Shown here piece by piece: positions 44,316-53,122 of a stretch of DNA of 64,000 nt (positions are counted from its first letter, which is position 1; each line of letters starts with the position of its first letter). Under the pieces are notes generated by a model. That model saw only the letters and a program-made list of their open reading frames with translations, had not been told where the DNA came from and ran no database searches. The stretch is from Advenella sp. S44 (GTDB taxonomy: Bacteria > Pseudomonadota > Gammaproteobacteria > Burkholderiales > Burkholderiaceae_B), in assembly GCF_002810445.1 (NCBI RefSeq), contig NZ_NEXS01000003.1:310001-374000 (forward strand), in the 5' to 3' direction. A program made the position numbers and the translations under genes.

Positions 44316-45191
44316 TCATTGCTCCTGTATCTTGCGGATCAGCCCTTCCTGTGTGGTAGAGGCGATCAGGTCGCCCTTGCTGTTGTATACGTGCGCTCGG
44401 CAAAAGCCCCGGGCATTGCTGGCGCTGGGCGACTCCAGGCTATAGAGCAGCCATTCGTCCATACGGAACGCGCGATGGAACCAGATTGCATGGTCTATGG
44501 TCGCCATTTGCATGCTTTTGGAAAACGGGGTCTGGTTATGTGGCAGCAGCGAAGTGAACAGCAGATAAAAGTCTGAGGTATAGGCAAGCATGGCGCGATG
44601 CAACAACGGGTTGCCCGGCAGCTTGTCTGCTGCGCGGAACCAGATATGGGCCTGCGGGTCGTAATTGCCCGGCTTGAGCATATGCATGGGTTCTACTGGC
44701 CGCATCTCAATGGCAAAATCCCTGCCGACCAGGCTGGCCAGGCGTTTGGGCAGTTTATGTTCAAAATCGGCGATGAGCTGCTTTTCGTTTTTGAGCGAAT
44801 CGGGGGGCGTGACGGCAGGCGCGGGCGTTTGGTGTTGAAAACCCGGCTCTTCGCCCTGGAAACTGCTGCTCATGATGAAAATGGGCTGGTCCAGTTGCGA
44901 GGCGATAACGCGCCGGGCTGAAAAACTGCCACCGTCGCGAGTGCGTTCTACTTCAAAGCGGATTGGCTTGCTTGTGTCCCCCGGACGCAGAAAGTACGAA
45001 TGCAAAGAATGCACAGCGCGACCCGGGCTGACCGTCAGCGACGCTGCCATCAGGGACTGCCCTAGCACCTGTCCGCCGAAAATGCGGCCCGTACCAAAGA
45101 TGTCGGTGCTGATACCATTGAAAACGTCATTACCCAGTGACTCGATCTGCAGTTGCTCAATAAGGTCTGGCAGTACGTTCTGTTTATCCAT
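44316..45191 (-). CDS. tesB: Acyl-CoA thioesterase II
   Basis: Hydrolyses medium- and long-chain acyl-CoA to fatty acid and CoA. A double hot-dog enzyme of 291 residues, with FGGQVLGQSLMAASLTV and HSLHSYFLRPGDTSKPIRF in the first half. The second half has TIDHAIWFHRAFRMDEWLLY, SPSASNARGF and STTQEGLIR, all TesB hallmarks. It is convergent with the acyltransferase gene and divergent from the O-antigen ligase gene. It has no evident link to the surface-polysaccharide genes around it. Confidence 0.95.
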   Translation of the reverse strand: MDKQNVLPDLIEQLQIESLGNDVFNGISTDIFGTGRIFGGQVLGQSLMAASLTVSPGRAVHSLHSYFLRPGDTSKPIRFEVERTRDGGSFSARRVIASQLDQPIFIMSSSFQGEEPGFQHQTPAPAVTPPDSLKNEKQLIADFEHKLPKRLASLVGRDFAIEMRPVEPMHMLKPGNYDPQAHIWFRAADKLPGNPLLHRAMLAYTSDFYLLFTSLLPHNQTPFSKSMQMATIDHAIWFHRAFRMDEWLLYSLESPSASNARGFCRAHVYNSKGDLIASTTQEGLIRKIQEQ

Positions 45192-45321
45192 AGGTGTTCA
45201 TTTTGCCAAATGAGAGGAAAGTCTGATTCTAGCAGAAGAGTTCGGGCGACAATGCGTCGATCCGCGAATATTGTGGGTGTCGCGCCATTGCAGCCAATAG
45301 TTTTTGCAGCTTGATACAAAT

Positions 45322-45352
45322 TTGGCCAAGTCTTAATAACCCGTTTTATAAT
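45322..45352 (+). promoter_or_regulatory. Candidate promoter of the O-antigen ligase gene
   Basis: TATAAT at 45347-45352 and TTGGCC at 45322-45327 with a 19-bp spacer. It lies 55 bp before the chosen start codon at 45408 in the divergent tesB/ligase gap. Confidence 0.4.
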
Positions 45353-45407
45353 TCCGTTCAATCAAAGTCTCCGCTTTGTCATGGGCTTTATGGAAAAGGA
45401 ACATCGA

Positions 45408-46685
45408 ATGCCGCATGTCATCCAGAACAAATTGGCAGGTCCTGTTTTTCTGACCTTCATACTGGCGCTGGTGGCGATGCCGCTGGCCATTATGAGCACG
45501 CAACGTGTTCCCAGCCCGCTTTTTTATTTTCTGATTGTTTGGTCGCTGCTCATTGTGGTGGCGTTTCGGCCGGCGCAAGATACGTTCCGGCTCAGAACAT
45601 TCTCGTGGCTGTTCGCCCTGTGTGCCGTTTTTGTTGTCGCCGTATTGCTGTCCGAGCTGGTCAATGGCCGCAGCGATGGCGCCGGATTTGAAAAAGCGCT
45701 GCGCTTTTCTGCCGGTCTGCCCCTGCTGGTGGCTGCCGGTTGTTATATTCCGCGCCGCTGGTTATCCTATACCGTTGTTGGCGTTTATGCGGCGCTGCTG
45801 TTTGCTTTCGTATTCATCGTCAACCTTTCCCTGCCTGACTTTATCCGGCCGGAAACCAGCGCCGTCTATAACGCCGTGGGTTATGGCGATCTGACTTTTC
45901 TGCTTAGCGTCATTACGCTGTATTCCTGTAATATCACGTTCACCCGCTTTTCCAGGACGGAAAAGATTCTGAAAATCATTCTGGGCATACTGGGTATTGC
46001 TGCGTTTGTCCTTACCCAAACCCGTAGCGGCTGGGTGGCGGTGCCTTTTTTCCTGTTGTTTGGCATCATGATCCATATGCGTCAGAACAACCGCATGAAA
46101 CTGGCTGGTTTATTTCTGGCTGGCCTGGTCCTGGCGGCAGCCGTCACGCTGACCGTACCTGGCATTAAGGACAGGGTAGCGCTGGGCGAGAAAGAGTTCA
46201 CCGAATGCATTACGACCGACCGCGTCAAGCTGTCTTCAATATGCATACGCCTGCAGCTGTGGCGTTCAACCGTTGCCATTTGGGAAGAAAATCCGCTATT
46301 TGGATCTGGGGCCAATAACTATTTTTCTGACTTTATGAAAACGGAAGGCGTCGAGCGCGGGCTGGTTTCCGACGTGGTGGCCAACCAATGGGGAGAACCG
46401 CATAACGACTGGCTACAGGCATTGAGCAGTTACGGCCTTTTTGGCGTGCTGGGCCTGTTTCTGCTGTACTTTGCGCCGGCGGCCGTGTTTGTCAAGCGCA
46501 TGTTACGCACGCCCGATGAAGAACTCAGAACGTATGCGGCAATGGGGGCCGCGGTCTGTGTCGGCTTTGCGGTCTTCGGGCTTTCGGAGCTGATGTTCCG
46601 GGGTTTGCGTACGATGGGTTTTTATACGGTCATGGTCGCCGTTTACCTGGCGCTGTCCACAAGAACCCGGGGTGTTGAACATTAA
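45408..46685 (+). CDS. waaL: O-antigen ligase (WaaL family)
   Basis: Joins the undecaprenyl-linked O-polysaccharide to lipid A-core in the periplasm. A 425-residue protein with about eleven membrane segments. The Wzy_C-type domain is recognised by LTQTRSGWVAVPFFLLFGIM, and the large periplasmic loop contains NPLFGSGANNYFSDF and EPHNDWLQALSSYGLFG, with the conserved His of ligases. ATG 45408 is chosen because AAAGGA precedes it by seven bases; ATGs at 45381 and 45390 are alternatives. No other Wzy-type protein is seen in the window, and the Wzm/Wzt system needs no polymerase, so a ligase role is preferred over Wzy. Confidence 0.85.
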   Translation: MPHVIQNKLAGPVFLTFILALVAMPLAIMSTQRVPSPLFYFLIVWSLLIVVAFRPAQDTFRLRTFSWLFALCAVFVVAVLLSELVNGRSDGAGFEKALRFSAGLPLLVAAGCYIPRRWLSYTVVGVYAALLFAFVFIVNLSLPDFIRPETSAVYNAVGYGDLTFLLSVITLYSCNITFTRFSRTEKILKIILGILGIAAFVLTQTRSGWVAVPFFLLFGIMIHMRQNNRMKLAGLFLAGLVLAAAVTLTVPGIKDRVALGEKEFTECITTDRVKLSSICIRLQLWRSTVAIWEENPLFGSGANNYFSDFMKTEGVERGLVSDVVANQWGEPHNDWLQALSSYGLFGVLGLFLLYFAPAAVFVKRMLRTPDEELRTYAAMGAAVCVGFAVFGLSELMFRGLRTMGFYTVMVAVYLALSTRTRGVEH

Positions 46686-46856
46686 TCAAGGAAAAAATCT
46701 TACGCGTTTTTGTCAAATACGTTATGCCGCAGTGGCCAAATTGATCTTGGGCACATTTAATATTTTTTCGGCGCACCCGGTATTGTGCAGTCATGTGGCA
46801 AATCGGATAACAGTAAAATAGCAATGTTGTCCGATCATGAGGATTGAAAGACATAT

Positions 46857-47801
46857 ATGGGCGAACAAGAAAAGGTAGCCATTCTGATGGCGCCGCGTCT
46901 GGGCGACTCTTTGCTCATGATGGTCATTGCCAATAATTTTCGCAACAATGGCGCTCAAGTGTCGATTTTTGGGGATTATATCTGGCAGTTGCGGGACTGG
47001 TTTCCGGGGTTTGCCGTTCATCCCTCACTAGCCCAGGAACAGGCGCAGGTCGTGTTGAGCGACTACGACCGCGCGATACAGATGCATCCGGGCTGGCCGT
47101 TTGATCTGACCGAAAAACATCCCAATGCACTTATCTACGACGAGCACGTTGTCATTACCGGCAAGGGGTTTGTCAAAGCCTATCAGATGCGTGATTTTTG
47201 CCGCGATTATTTCGGGCATGTCGCGGTCACACATACCAATGGCATGGTGGCGCCGGGTCAAATCAACAAAAGCCGTTATCCGAAGCGGGTGGCCATCCAC
47301 CCGACATCTACCGGCGCATTACGGTGCTGGGCGCCTGGTCATTTTCGCAATCTGGCAATTGAATTAATAAAGGCAGGTTTTGAACCTGCCTTTATCGTGT
47401 CGCCGGACGAGCGTTCCGACTGGACCTGGGTCACGGCACTGGGCGCCGTGCTGCCAGAAAATCCGGAGCTGGCCGGCGTAGCGCGCTATGTCCGTGAGTG
47501 TGGCTGGTTCATTGGCAACGAGTCGGGAATCGGGCACCTGGCATCAGCCACCGGCATTCCGGTACTGACGCTCACGGGCCGCATGAAACGCACGCGGGCA
47601 TGGCGGCCGGCCTGGAGCGTGTCTCGTATTGTGGCGCCACGGTATATTCCCGGAGGCCGATTGCGCGACAGATACTGGCGCGTCTTGCTCACGCCGCAAC
47701 ACGTGATGTGGGCGTTCGGCAAATTGCGGTCAGACACGGCAGCGGCAACCGACGCCAATAACGGCGCTGATACCATCATAAAAGCCAAGGAAGCGGTCTG
47801 A
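46857..47801 (+). CDS. Glycosyltransferase family 9 (ADP-heptose:LPS heptosyltransferase-like)
   Basis: A 314-residue GT9 protein. The N-terminus VAILMAPRLGDSLLMMVIAN has the RxGD motif of heptosyltransferases. The C-terminal half has VAIHPTSTGALRCWAPGHFR, WFIGNESGIGHLASATGIPV and the donor-site LTLTGRMKRTRAW. It is a paralogue of waaC in this window but clearly different in sequence. Being downstream of the O-antigen ligase, it is probably a core-region transferase such as WaaF or WaaQ type. The acceptor is not known. Confidence 0.85.
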   Translation: MGEQEKVAILMAPRLGDSLLMMVIANNFRNNGAQVSIFGDYIWQLRDWFPGFAVHPSLAQEQAQVVLSDYDRAIQMHPGWPFDLTEKHPNALIYDEHVVITGKGFVKAYQMRDFCRDYFGHVAVTHTNGMVAPGQINKSRYPKRVAIHPTSTGALRCWAPGHFRNLAIELIKAGFEPAFIVSPDERSDWTWVTALGAVLPENPELAGVARYVRECGWFIGNESGIGHLASATGIPVLTLTGRMKRTRAWRPAWSVSRIVAPRYIPGGRLRDRYWRVLLTPQHVMWAFGKLRSDTAAATDANNGADTIIKAKEAV

Positions 47802-47838
47802 TTCAGGCTGCTGTCACAACGGATACAGGGGATACACA

Positions 47839-48531
47839 ATGAGTCTGGCCGAGCAGTTTGCCACCGTCAATGATCAGGTGCGTCTGGCGTGTGAACGCGC
47901 TGGTCGGGATCCGCAACAGGTTGCCGTTCTGCCGGTATCCAAAACGTTCGGACATGAAGTGGTCCGTCAGGCCATGGCGCTGGGCCAGCGTCGGTTTGCC
48001 GAGAACCGGGTTCAGGAAATGAAGGAAAAAGCATTGGTGCTGAATGATTCATCTATAGACTGGGTCATTATCGGTTACCTGCAAACCAACAAGGTCAAGG
48101 AAGTGGTGCGATATGCCGCCGAACTGCAGTCGCTTGACCGGCTGGACCTGGCGCAGGCGCTGGACAAGCGGCTGCAACAGGCTGGCCGCAGCCTGGACGT
48201 GCTGGTGCAGGTCAAGTCCAGCCAGGAAGAAAATAAAACCGGGATGGCGCCTGAATTGGTGCCGCAATTTCTCAAGGCCCTGCACGATTATGACACCCTG
48301 AACGTCAAGGGCTTCATGACCGTGGCGGAAAATACCAGTGACCCGAAGCGAGTGCGGCGCTGCTTTGAGCGCGTGCGCCTGTTGCGTGATCAGTGCCAGA
48401 ATGAGCTGGGTGATGCACTGCCGGTTTTATCCATGGGCATGAGTTCGGATTTTGCACTGGCGATACAGGAAGGGTCGACGCAATTGCGTATCGGATCGGC
48501 ATTATTTGGCCAGCGACCGCGCGCGGGCTGA
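47839..48531 (+). CDS. yggS: PLP homeostasis protein (YggS/PROSC family)
   Basis: A PLP-binding TIM-barrel protein of 230 residues that buffers free pyridoxal phosphate and affects amino-acid metabolism. The PLP lysine is in VAVLPVSKTF. Other landmarks are FAENRVQEMKEK, VQVKSSQEENKTGM, GFMTVAE and SMGMSSDFALAIQEGSTQLR with IGSALFGQR. The stretch usually reading HFIGxLQxNK appears as WVIIGYLQTNK. It lies 37 bp after the GT9 gene and is convergent with the Crp/Fnr regulator; in many proteobacteria it sits near proC or pilT, not here. Confidence 0.93.
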   Translation: MSLAEQFATVNDQVRLACERAGRDPQQVAVLPVSKTFGHEVVRQAMALGQRRFAENRVQEMKEKALVLNDSSIDWVIIGYLQTNKVKEVVRYAAELQSLDRLDLAQALDKRLQQAGRSLDVLVQVKSSQEENKTGMAPELVPQFLKALHDYDTLNVKGFMTVAENTSDPKRVRRCFERVRLLRDQCQNELGDALPVLSMGMSSDFALAIQEGSTQLRIGSALFGQRPRAG

Positions 48532-48561
48532 CGATTCTGGTTTGTCAGGACGCAAGCGCTA

Positions 48562-49230
48562 TCATGCGCCGTAGCGACGCAGTCCCTCAAGATCAAGAAT
48601 GCAGACTGCGCCGTATTCCACTTGTAATAATTTTTCGCTTTGCAGTTTTTTAAGCGCCTGATTGGCGCGCTGGCGCGAGACACGGGCCAGGTAGCCCATT
48701 TCTTCCTGCGTGATTGCCAGTCGCTGTTTCAGACCAGGATACAGCAAGGGATTGAACAGTTCAGCCAGGCAGCGGGCCACCCGCGCATCGGCATTCAATA
48801 GCCGGTCGTGTTCGGCGCGCCCGATAAATTGCCCGACGCGTTCGTTCAGCATATCCAGCAAATAACGATTGAATGGAATGCTGTTGTCCAGCAGCCATTC
48901 GAAAGTGCGTGCTGGCAACCTGGCTACATAAGAATCCCGCAGCGCCACAACATCGTACTTGCGACATTCCTTTTTCAGGATACTGCCTTCACCGAGCCAG
49001 CCGCCTACAGGGATGCCGGTAAGCGATGCGACCTTGCCATCGGCATTACCCACGGAAATGCGAATCAGACCGTCCATGACGCCGATCCAGTGATCGGCAC
49101 TCTCGCCTTTGCGCGCAATGAGGGCGCCGTTTCCGTAATGGGCAACGGTTACATCCTGGAGAACGCGCCGCTGATGTTCCGGCGCAAGCAGACTGAACCA
49201 CTGCGCGGCCTCTTGAGAAAAAGATGACAT
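48562..49230 (-). CDS. Crp/Fnr-family transcriptional regulator
   Basis: A 222-residue regulator with an N-terminal cyclic-nucleotide-binding-like beta barrel (about residues 20-130: LIARKGESADHWIGVMDGLI, GWLGEGSIL) and a C-terminal winged helix. The recognition part reads LAITQEEMGYLARVSRQRAN, a helix-turn-helix of the Crp type. No N-terminal cysteine cluster of the FNR kind is present, so it does not sense oxygen through an iron-sulfur centre. It is divergently transcribed from the acyl-CoA synthetase/liv operon and is a natural candidate to regulate it. A TGTCG-N6-CGACA palindrome lies between them. The effector is unknown. Confidence 0.9.
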   Translation of the reverse strand: MSSFSQEAAQWFSLLAPEHQRRVLQDVTVAHYGNGALIARKGESADHWIGVMDGLIRISVGNADGKVASLTGIPVGGWLGEGSILKKECRKYDVVALRDSYVARLPARTFEWLLDNSIPFNRYLLDMLNERVGQFIGRAEHDRLLNADARVARCLAELFNPLLYPGLKQRLAITQEEMGYLARVSRQRANQALKKLQSEKLLQVEYGAVCILDLEGLRRYGA

Positions 49231-49256
49231 AGGACTTACCCTAGAAAATCATAGAA

Positions 49257-49272
49257 TGTCGTGATGGCGACA
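49257..49272. promoter_or_regulatory. TGTCG-N6-CGACA palindrome, candidate Crp/Fnr-type operator
   Basis: TGTCG (49257-49261), TGATGG, CGACA (49268-49272). The five-six-five layout matches Crp/Fnr operators (TGTGA-N6-TCACA) with a different half-site. It lies 26 to 42 bp upstream of the regulator's start codon and about 130 bp upstream of the divergent acyl-CoA synthetase gene. Confidence 0.45.
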
Positions 49273-49402
49273 GTTAGCTTACAATCAAACCGTTAACTTA
49301 GCAATACATAAAGTTTCCGGGACCATTGCCAATACACGGTTTCCGGACCGGGGCGGGCAAAACGAATAAATAACGGCCCGAAGACTAAGGCAAGGAGACA
49401 AC

Positions 49403-51373
49403 ATGCCGCAACACGTCAATAGCGCGAATGCCGTCTTTGCGCAGACATTTCCTGCGCTGCTGCAGCATCACGCAGCGGTCAGGGGCAGTCGGCCTGCGCT
49501 CAGGGAAAAAGACCTGGGCATCTGGCAAACCTATACCTGGGCACAGGTTGCAGCGCAGGTGCAACGCGTAGCCAATGGCTATTTGCATTTCGGTGTGCAG
49601 CCTGGCGAGCATATTGCAGTTGTGGGTGAGAACCGGCCGCGCCTGTATATGGCAATGATGGCCGCGCAGGCAGTAGGCGCCATTCCTGTGCCCATGTATC
49701 AGGATGCGGTGGCTCAGGAGATGGTCTATGTGCTGCAGGACGCCAGTGTACGAATTGTCGTGGCTGAAAACCAGGAACAGGTCGACAAAATGTTCGAGAT
49801 ACGCGAGCAGGTGCCTGCGCTGGCGCATGTGATCTATGACGACCCACGCGGATTGCGTCATTACAGCGATCCCGTGCTCATGTCCTGGGAAGCGCTGCAG
49901 CAATTGGGAGATGACCATGCGGCAAGTGCACCCGGCGCCTATACTGAGGCGGTAAACCGGATCCGTCCCGAAGATACCGCGGCCATGTTCTATACCTCGG
50001 GCACCACGGGCAAGCCCAAAGGCGTGGTGCTCACGCATGCTGCGCTGATCGACCGGGCGCAGGTGATTCAGAAGCTGGAAAACCTGACCGACAGGGAAGA
50101 AGTGCTGGCCTATTTGCCGCCGGCCTGGATCGGCCAGAATATGTTTTCCTATACCCAACTGCTGGTCACCGGCTTTACGGTGAATCATCCCGAATCGCCG
50201 GCGACTGTGGCGATCGACATGCATGACATCGGGCCTACTTATTATTTCTCGCCGCCGCGCATCCTGGAAGATTTGCTCACGCACGTGACCATTCGCATGG
50301 AAGACGCCGGCAAATTTAAAAAATGGCTGTTCGATACCTGCATGAAACTGGCTCATCGTGTCGGTGCACTTATTCTGGATGGCGAGTCTGTCGGCATGCT
50401 GGATCGCATCAAATATTCAATAGGTAATATTCTGATTTACGGCCCGCTGCGCAATACGCTGGGTATGAACCGGGTTCGCGTCGCGTATACCGCAGGAGAG
50501 GCCATTGGCCCGGACCTGTTTCGCTTCTATCGTTCAATCGGTATCAATTTGAAGCAGCTTTACGGTTCGACCGAAACATCGGTGTTCGTGTGTGTCCAAA
50601 GCGACGGGCAGGTATCGGCCGAGACCGTGGGGCCGCCGGTAGAGGGTGTGCAGCTGCGCATTGCCGACAGCGGCGAAGTCCAGGTCAAAAGCCCGGGCCT
50701 GTTTCGCGAATATTATCGCAATCCGGAATCGACTCGTGAATCGTTTACCGAAGATGGCTGGTATCACACGGGTGATGCCGGCATTATCGACGGGCAGGGC
50801 CAGCTGCGCATTATCGATCGCGCCAAGGACGTCGGCCGTCTGAGTGACGGGCGCATGTTCGCGCCAAAGTATGTGGAGAACAAGCTGAAGTTCTTCCCGT
50901 TTATCAAGGAAGCCGTGGCATTCGGCGCAAACCGTGACTTTGTCACGGCCTTTGTCAATATCGATCTGGAAGCCGTGGCCAACTGGGCAGAGCGGCGCAG
51001 CCTGGCCTATGCCGGTTACACCGACCTGGCCTCGCGCCCGGAAGTTTATGAATTGATTGCCGATTGTATTAACAAGGTCAATGCCGATGTTGCGCAGGAC
51101 CCGCAGTTATCGGGACTGCAGATTCACCGCTTCCTGATACTGCATAAGGAGCTGGACCCCGATGACGGTGAACTGACGCGCACGCGCAAGGTGCGTCGCG
51201 CTTTCATTGCCGAGCGCTATGGCGTGCTGATTGACGCGTTGTTTGCCGGCAAGTCCAGCCAGTACATTGAAACCGAAGTGAAATATGAAGACGGGCGGGC
51301 CGGAAAAATTGCCGCAGAGCTCAAAATCCACCCCGCCGTTGTTGTCCCCGACACTCTGAAAAAGGCCGCATAA
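49403..51373 (+). CDS. Long-chain acyl-CoA synthetase-like AMP-binding enzyme
   Basis: A 656-residue AMP-forming acyl-CoA ligase that activates a carboxylic acid with ATP and CoA. The adenylation motifs are MFYTSGTTGKPKGVVLTH, then LKQLYGSTET, YHTGDAG and IIDRAKD. The family is FadD-like by length. The start at ATG 49403 follows AAGGAGA with ideal spacing. It heads the operon with livG only two bases downstream. In a transport operon it probably traps the imported acid as a CoA thioester. The actual acid, whether fatty, branched or aromatic, is unknown. Confidence 0.9.
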   Translation: MPQHVNSANAVFAQTFPALLQHHAAVRGSRPALREKDLGIWQTYTWAQVAAQVQRVANGYLHFGVQPGEHIAVVGENRPRLYMAMMAAQAVGAIPVPMYQDAVAQEMVYVLQDASVRIVVAENQEQVDKMFEIREQVPALAHVIYDDPRGLRHYSDPVLMSWEALQQLGDDHAASAPGAYTEAVNRIRPEDTAAMFYTSGTTGKPKGVVLTHAALIDRAQVIQKLENLTDREEVLAYLPPAWIGQNMFSYTQLLVTGFTVNHPESPATVAIDMHDIGPTYYFSPPRILEDLLTHVTIRMEDAGKFKKWLFDTCMKLAHRVGALILDGESVGMLDRIKYSIGNILIYGPLRNTLGMNRVRVAYTAGEAIGPDLFRFYRSIGINLKQLYGSTETSVFVCVQSDGQVSAETVGPPVEGVQLRIADSGEVQVKSPGLFREYYRNPESTRESFTEDGWYHTGDAGIIDGQGQLRIIDRAKDVGRLSDGRMFAPKYVENKLKFFPFIKEAVAFGANRDFVTAFVNIDLEAVANWAERRSLAYAGYTDLASRPEVYELIADCINKVNADVAQDPQLSGLQIHRFLILHKELDPDDGELTRTRKVRRAFIAERYGVLIDALFAGKSSQYIETEVKYEDGRAGKIAAELKIHPAVVVPDTLKKAA

Positions 51374-51375
51374 GC

Positions 51376-52170
51376 ATGAGCCAGGAACGTGAAGCCCGAA
51401 TCGGAAATGTAATTCTTGATATGCAGGGTATTTCGCTGCGGTTTGGCGGCGTCAAGGCACTGACCGACATTTCTTTCAATGTAAAGGAACACGAAATCCG
51501 CGCGATAATCGGCCCCAATGGCGCCGGCAAAAGTTCGATGCTCAATGTTATCAATGGCGTATATGTGCCGCAGCACGGCAGCATACATTTTGACGGCAAG
51601 CAGTTTGGCCGGATGACGCCACGCCGCGCCGCAGAGATGGGCGTGGCCCGCACCTTTCAGAATCTGGCGCTGTTCAAGGGCATGAGTGTGCTGGAAAACA
51701 TCATGACCGGACGCAATCTGCGCATGAAGAGCGGGTTGTTGTCGCAGGCTTTGCGGATTTTCGGCGCGGAAAAAGAAGAGATCGCCCATCGCGAATTTGT
51801 CGAGAATATCATCGATTTTCTTGAAATCCAGGCCTATCGCAAAACGCCGGTGGGGCGACTGCCATACGGGTTGCAAAAGCGCGTGGACCTGGGCCGGGCG
51901 CTGGCCATGGAGCCGCGCATGCTGCTGCTGGATGAACCCATGGCCGGCATGAATATCGAAGAGAAGCAGGATATGAGCCGCTTCATTCTGGATGTCAATG
52001 ACCAATTCGGTACGACGATCGTGCTCATTGAACACGATATGGGTGTGGTCATGGATATCTCCGATCGTGTGGTGGTGCTCGATTACGGGAAAAAAATCGG
52101 CGATGGCACGCCATCGGAAGTGCGCGCGAACGAGGACGTTATTCGCGCTTATTTGGGTGTGGAGCACTGA
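51376..52170 (+). CDS. livG: Branched-chain-amino-acid-type ABC transporter ATP-binding protein
   Basis: A 264-residue ATPase of the LivG type: Walker A IIGPNGAGKSSMLNVINGVY, signature LPYGLQKRVDLGRALAMEP, Walker B LLLDEPMAGMN and the H-loop LIEHDMG. The C-terminal LivG extension is present. It starts two bases after the acyl-CoA synthetase stop and is followed five bases later by livH. It works with livF, livH, livM and livK. Being in an operon with two CoA ligases argues that the substrate is a carboxylic acid and not an amino acid. Confidence 0.93.
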   Translation: MSQEREARIGNVILDMQGISLRFGGVKALTDISFNVKEHEIRAIIGPNGAGKSSMLNVINGVYVPQHGSIHFDGKQFGRMTPRRAAEMGVARTFQNLALFKGMSVLENIMTGRNLRMKSGLLSQALRIFGAEKEEIAHREFVENIIDFLEIQAYRKTPVGRLPYGLQKRVDLGRALAMEPRMLLLDEPMAGMNIEEKQDMSRFILDVNDQFGTTIVLIEHDMGVVMDISDRVVVLDYGKKIGDGTPSEVRANEDVIRAYLGVEH

Positions 52171-52175
52171 TCATC

Positions 52176-53105
52176 ATGGCCTATTTTCTGGAAACGCTTT
52201 TTGGTGGTCTGATGGGTGGCATGCTGTATGCCCTGGTCGGACTGGGTTTTGTTCTTATCTTCAAGGCATCGGGGGTCTTCAATTTCGCCCAGGGCGCCAT
52301 GGTGCTGGTCGCTGCGCTGTCCATGGCACGGTTTTCGGTATGGATTCCGCAATGGCTCGGATTTGAAAGCCTGCTGCTAGCCAATATTCTGGCTTTTATT
52401 GTAAGCGCCGGCGTGATGGTGCTTATCGCCTTTCTGGTCGAGCGCCTGGTTCTGCGCCATCTGGTCAATCAGGAAGCGACCTCTCTGTTGATGGCCACGC
52501 TCGGTATTAGTTATTTTCTGGACGGCCTGGGACAAATTATTTTTGGCAGCTCGGTCTATTCCATTAATGTCGGCATGCCCAAGGATCCCGCTTTTATCCT
52601 GGACTCAGTATTCGAAGGCGGCATCCTGATCAGTCTAGAAGACCTGACCGCAGCCATCATTTCAGCGGTGCTGGTGGCGGTGCTGGCTTTCTTTTTTCAG
52701 TACACCTCCACGGGACGGGCCCTGCGCGCCGTGGCCGATGATCATCAGGCAGCACAATCTATCGGCATTCCCCTGAACCGGATCTGGGTCATTGTCTGGG
52801 TCGTTGCCGGCATCGTGGCTCTGGTGGCGGGCATTATCTGGGGCTCGAAATTCGGTGTGCAGTTTACGCTGTCCACGGCTGCATTGCGCGCATTGCCGGT
52901 TGTGATATTGGGCGGGCTGACCTCGGTGCCGGGAGCCATTATCGGCGGCCTCATTATCGGGGTCGGCGAAAAACTGTCCGAGGCCTATATCGGCCCGTTT
53001 GTCGGCGGCGGGATCGAGATCTGGTTTGCCTATGTGCTGGCGCTGGTGTTCCTGTTGTTTCGCCCCCAGGGTCTGTTTGGCGAAAAAATTATTGACCGTG
53101 TTTAA
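52176..53105 (+). CDS. livH: ABC transporter permease, LivH type
   Basis: A 309-residue inner-membrane permease with about eight to nine membrane segments. LivH features are TLFGGLMGGMLYALVGLGFV, FNFAQGAMVLVAALSM, TSTGRALRAVADDHQAAQSI with the EAA-like coupling loop, and ILGGLTSVPGAIIGGLIIGV. It lies five bases after livG and 17 before livM in the same operon. Partner of livM in the translocation pore. Confidence 0.93.
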   Translation: MAYFLETLFGGLMGGMLYALVGLGFVLIFKASGVFNFAQGAMVLVAALSMARFSVWIPQWLGFESLLLANILAFIVSAGVMVLIAFLVERLVLRHLVNQEATSLLMATLGISYFLDGLGQIIFGSSVYSINVGMPKDPAFILDSVFEGGILISLEDLTAAIISAVLVAVLAFFFQYTSTGRALRAVADDHQAAQSIGIPLNRIWVIVWVVAGIVALVAGIIWGSKFGVQFTLSTAALRALPVVILGGLTSVPGAIIGGLIIGVGEKLSEAYIGPFVGGGIEIWFAYVLALVFLLFRPQGLFGEKIIDRV

Positions 53106-53122
53106 AAGGCAGGGGAATCCAT

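Noticed and set aside
49385-50356. 323-codon minus-strand frame over the acyl-CoA synthetase gene, and a similar one at 51217-52167 over livG
   Set aside because: Both are shadows of conserved genes, rich in His/Arg/Gln as typical for antisense translation, with no ribosome-binding site.
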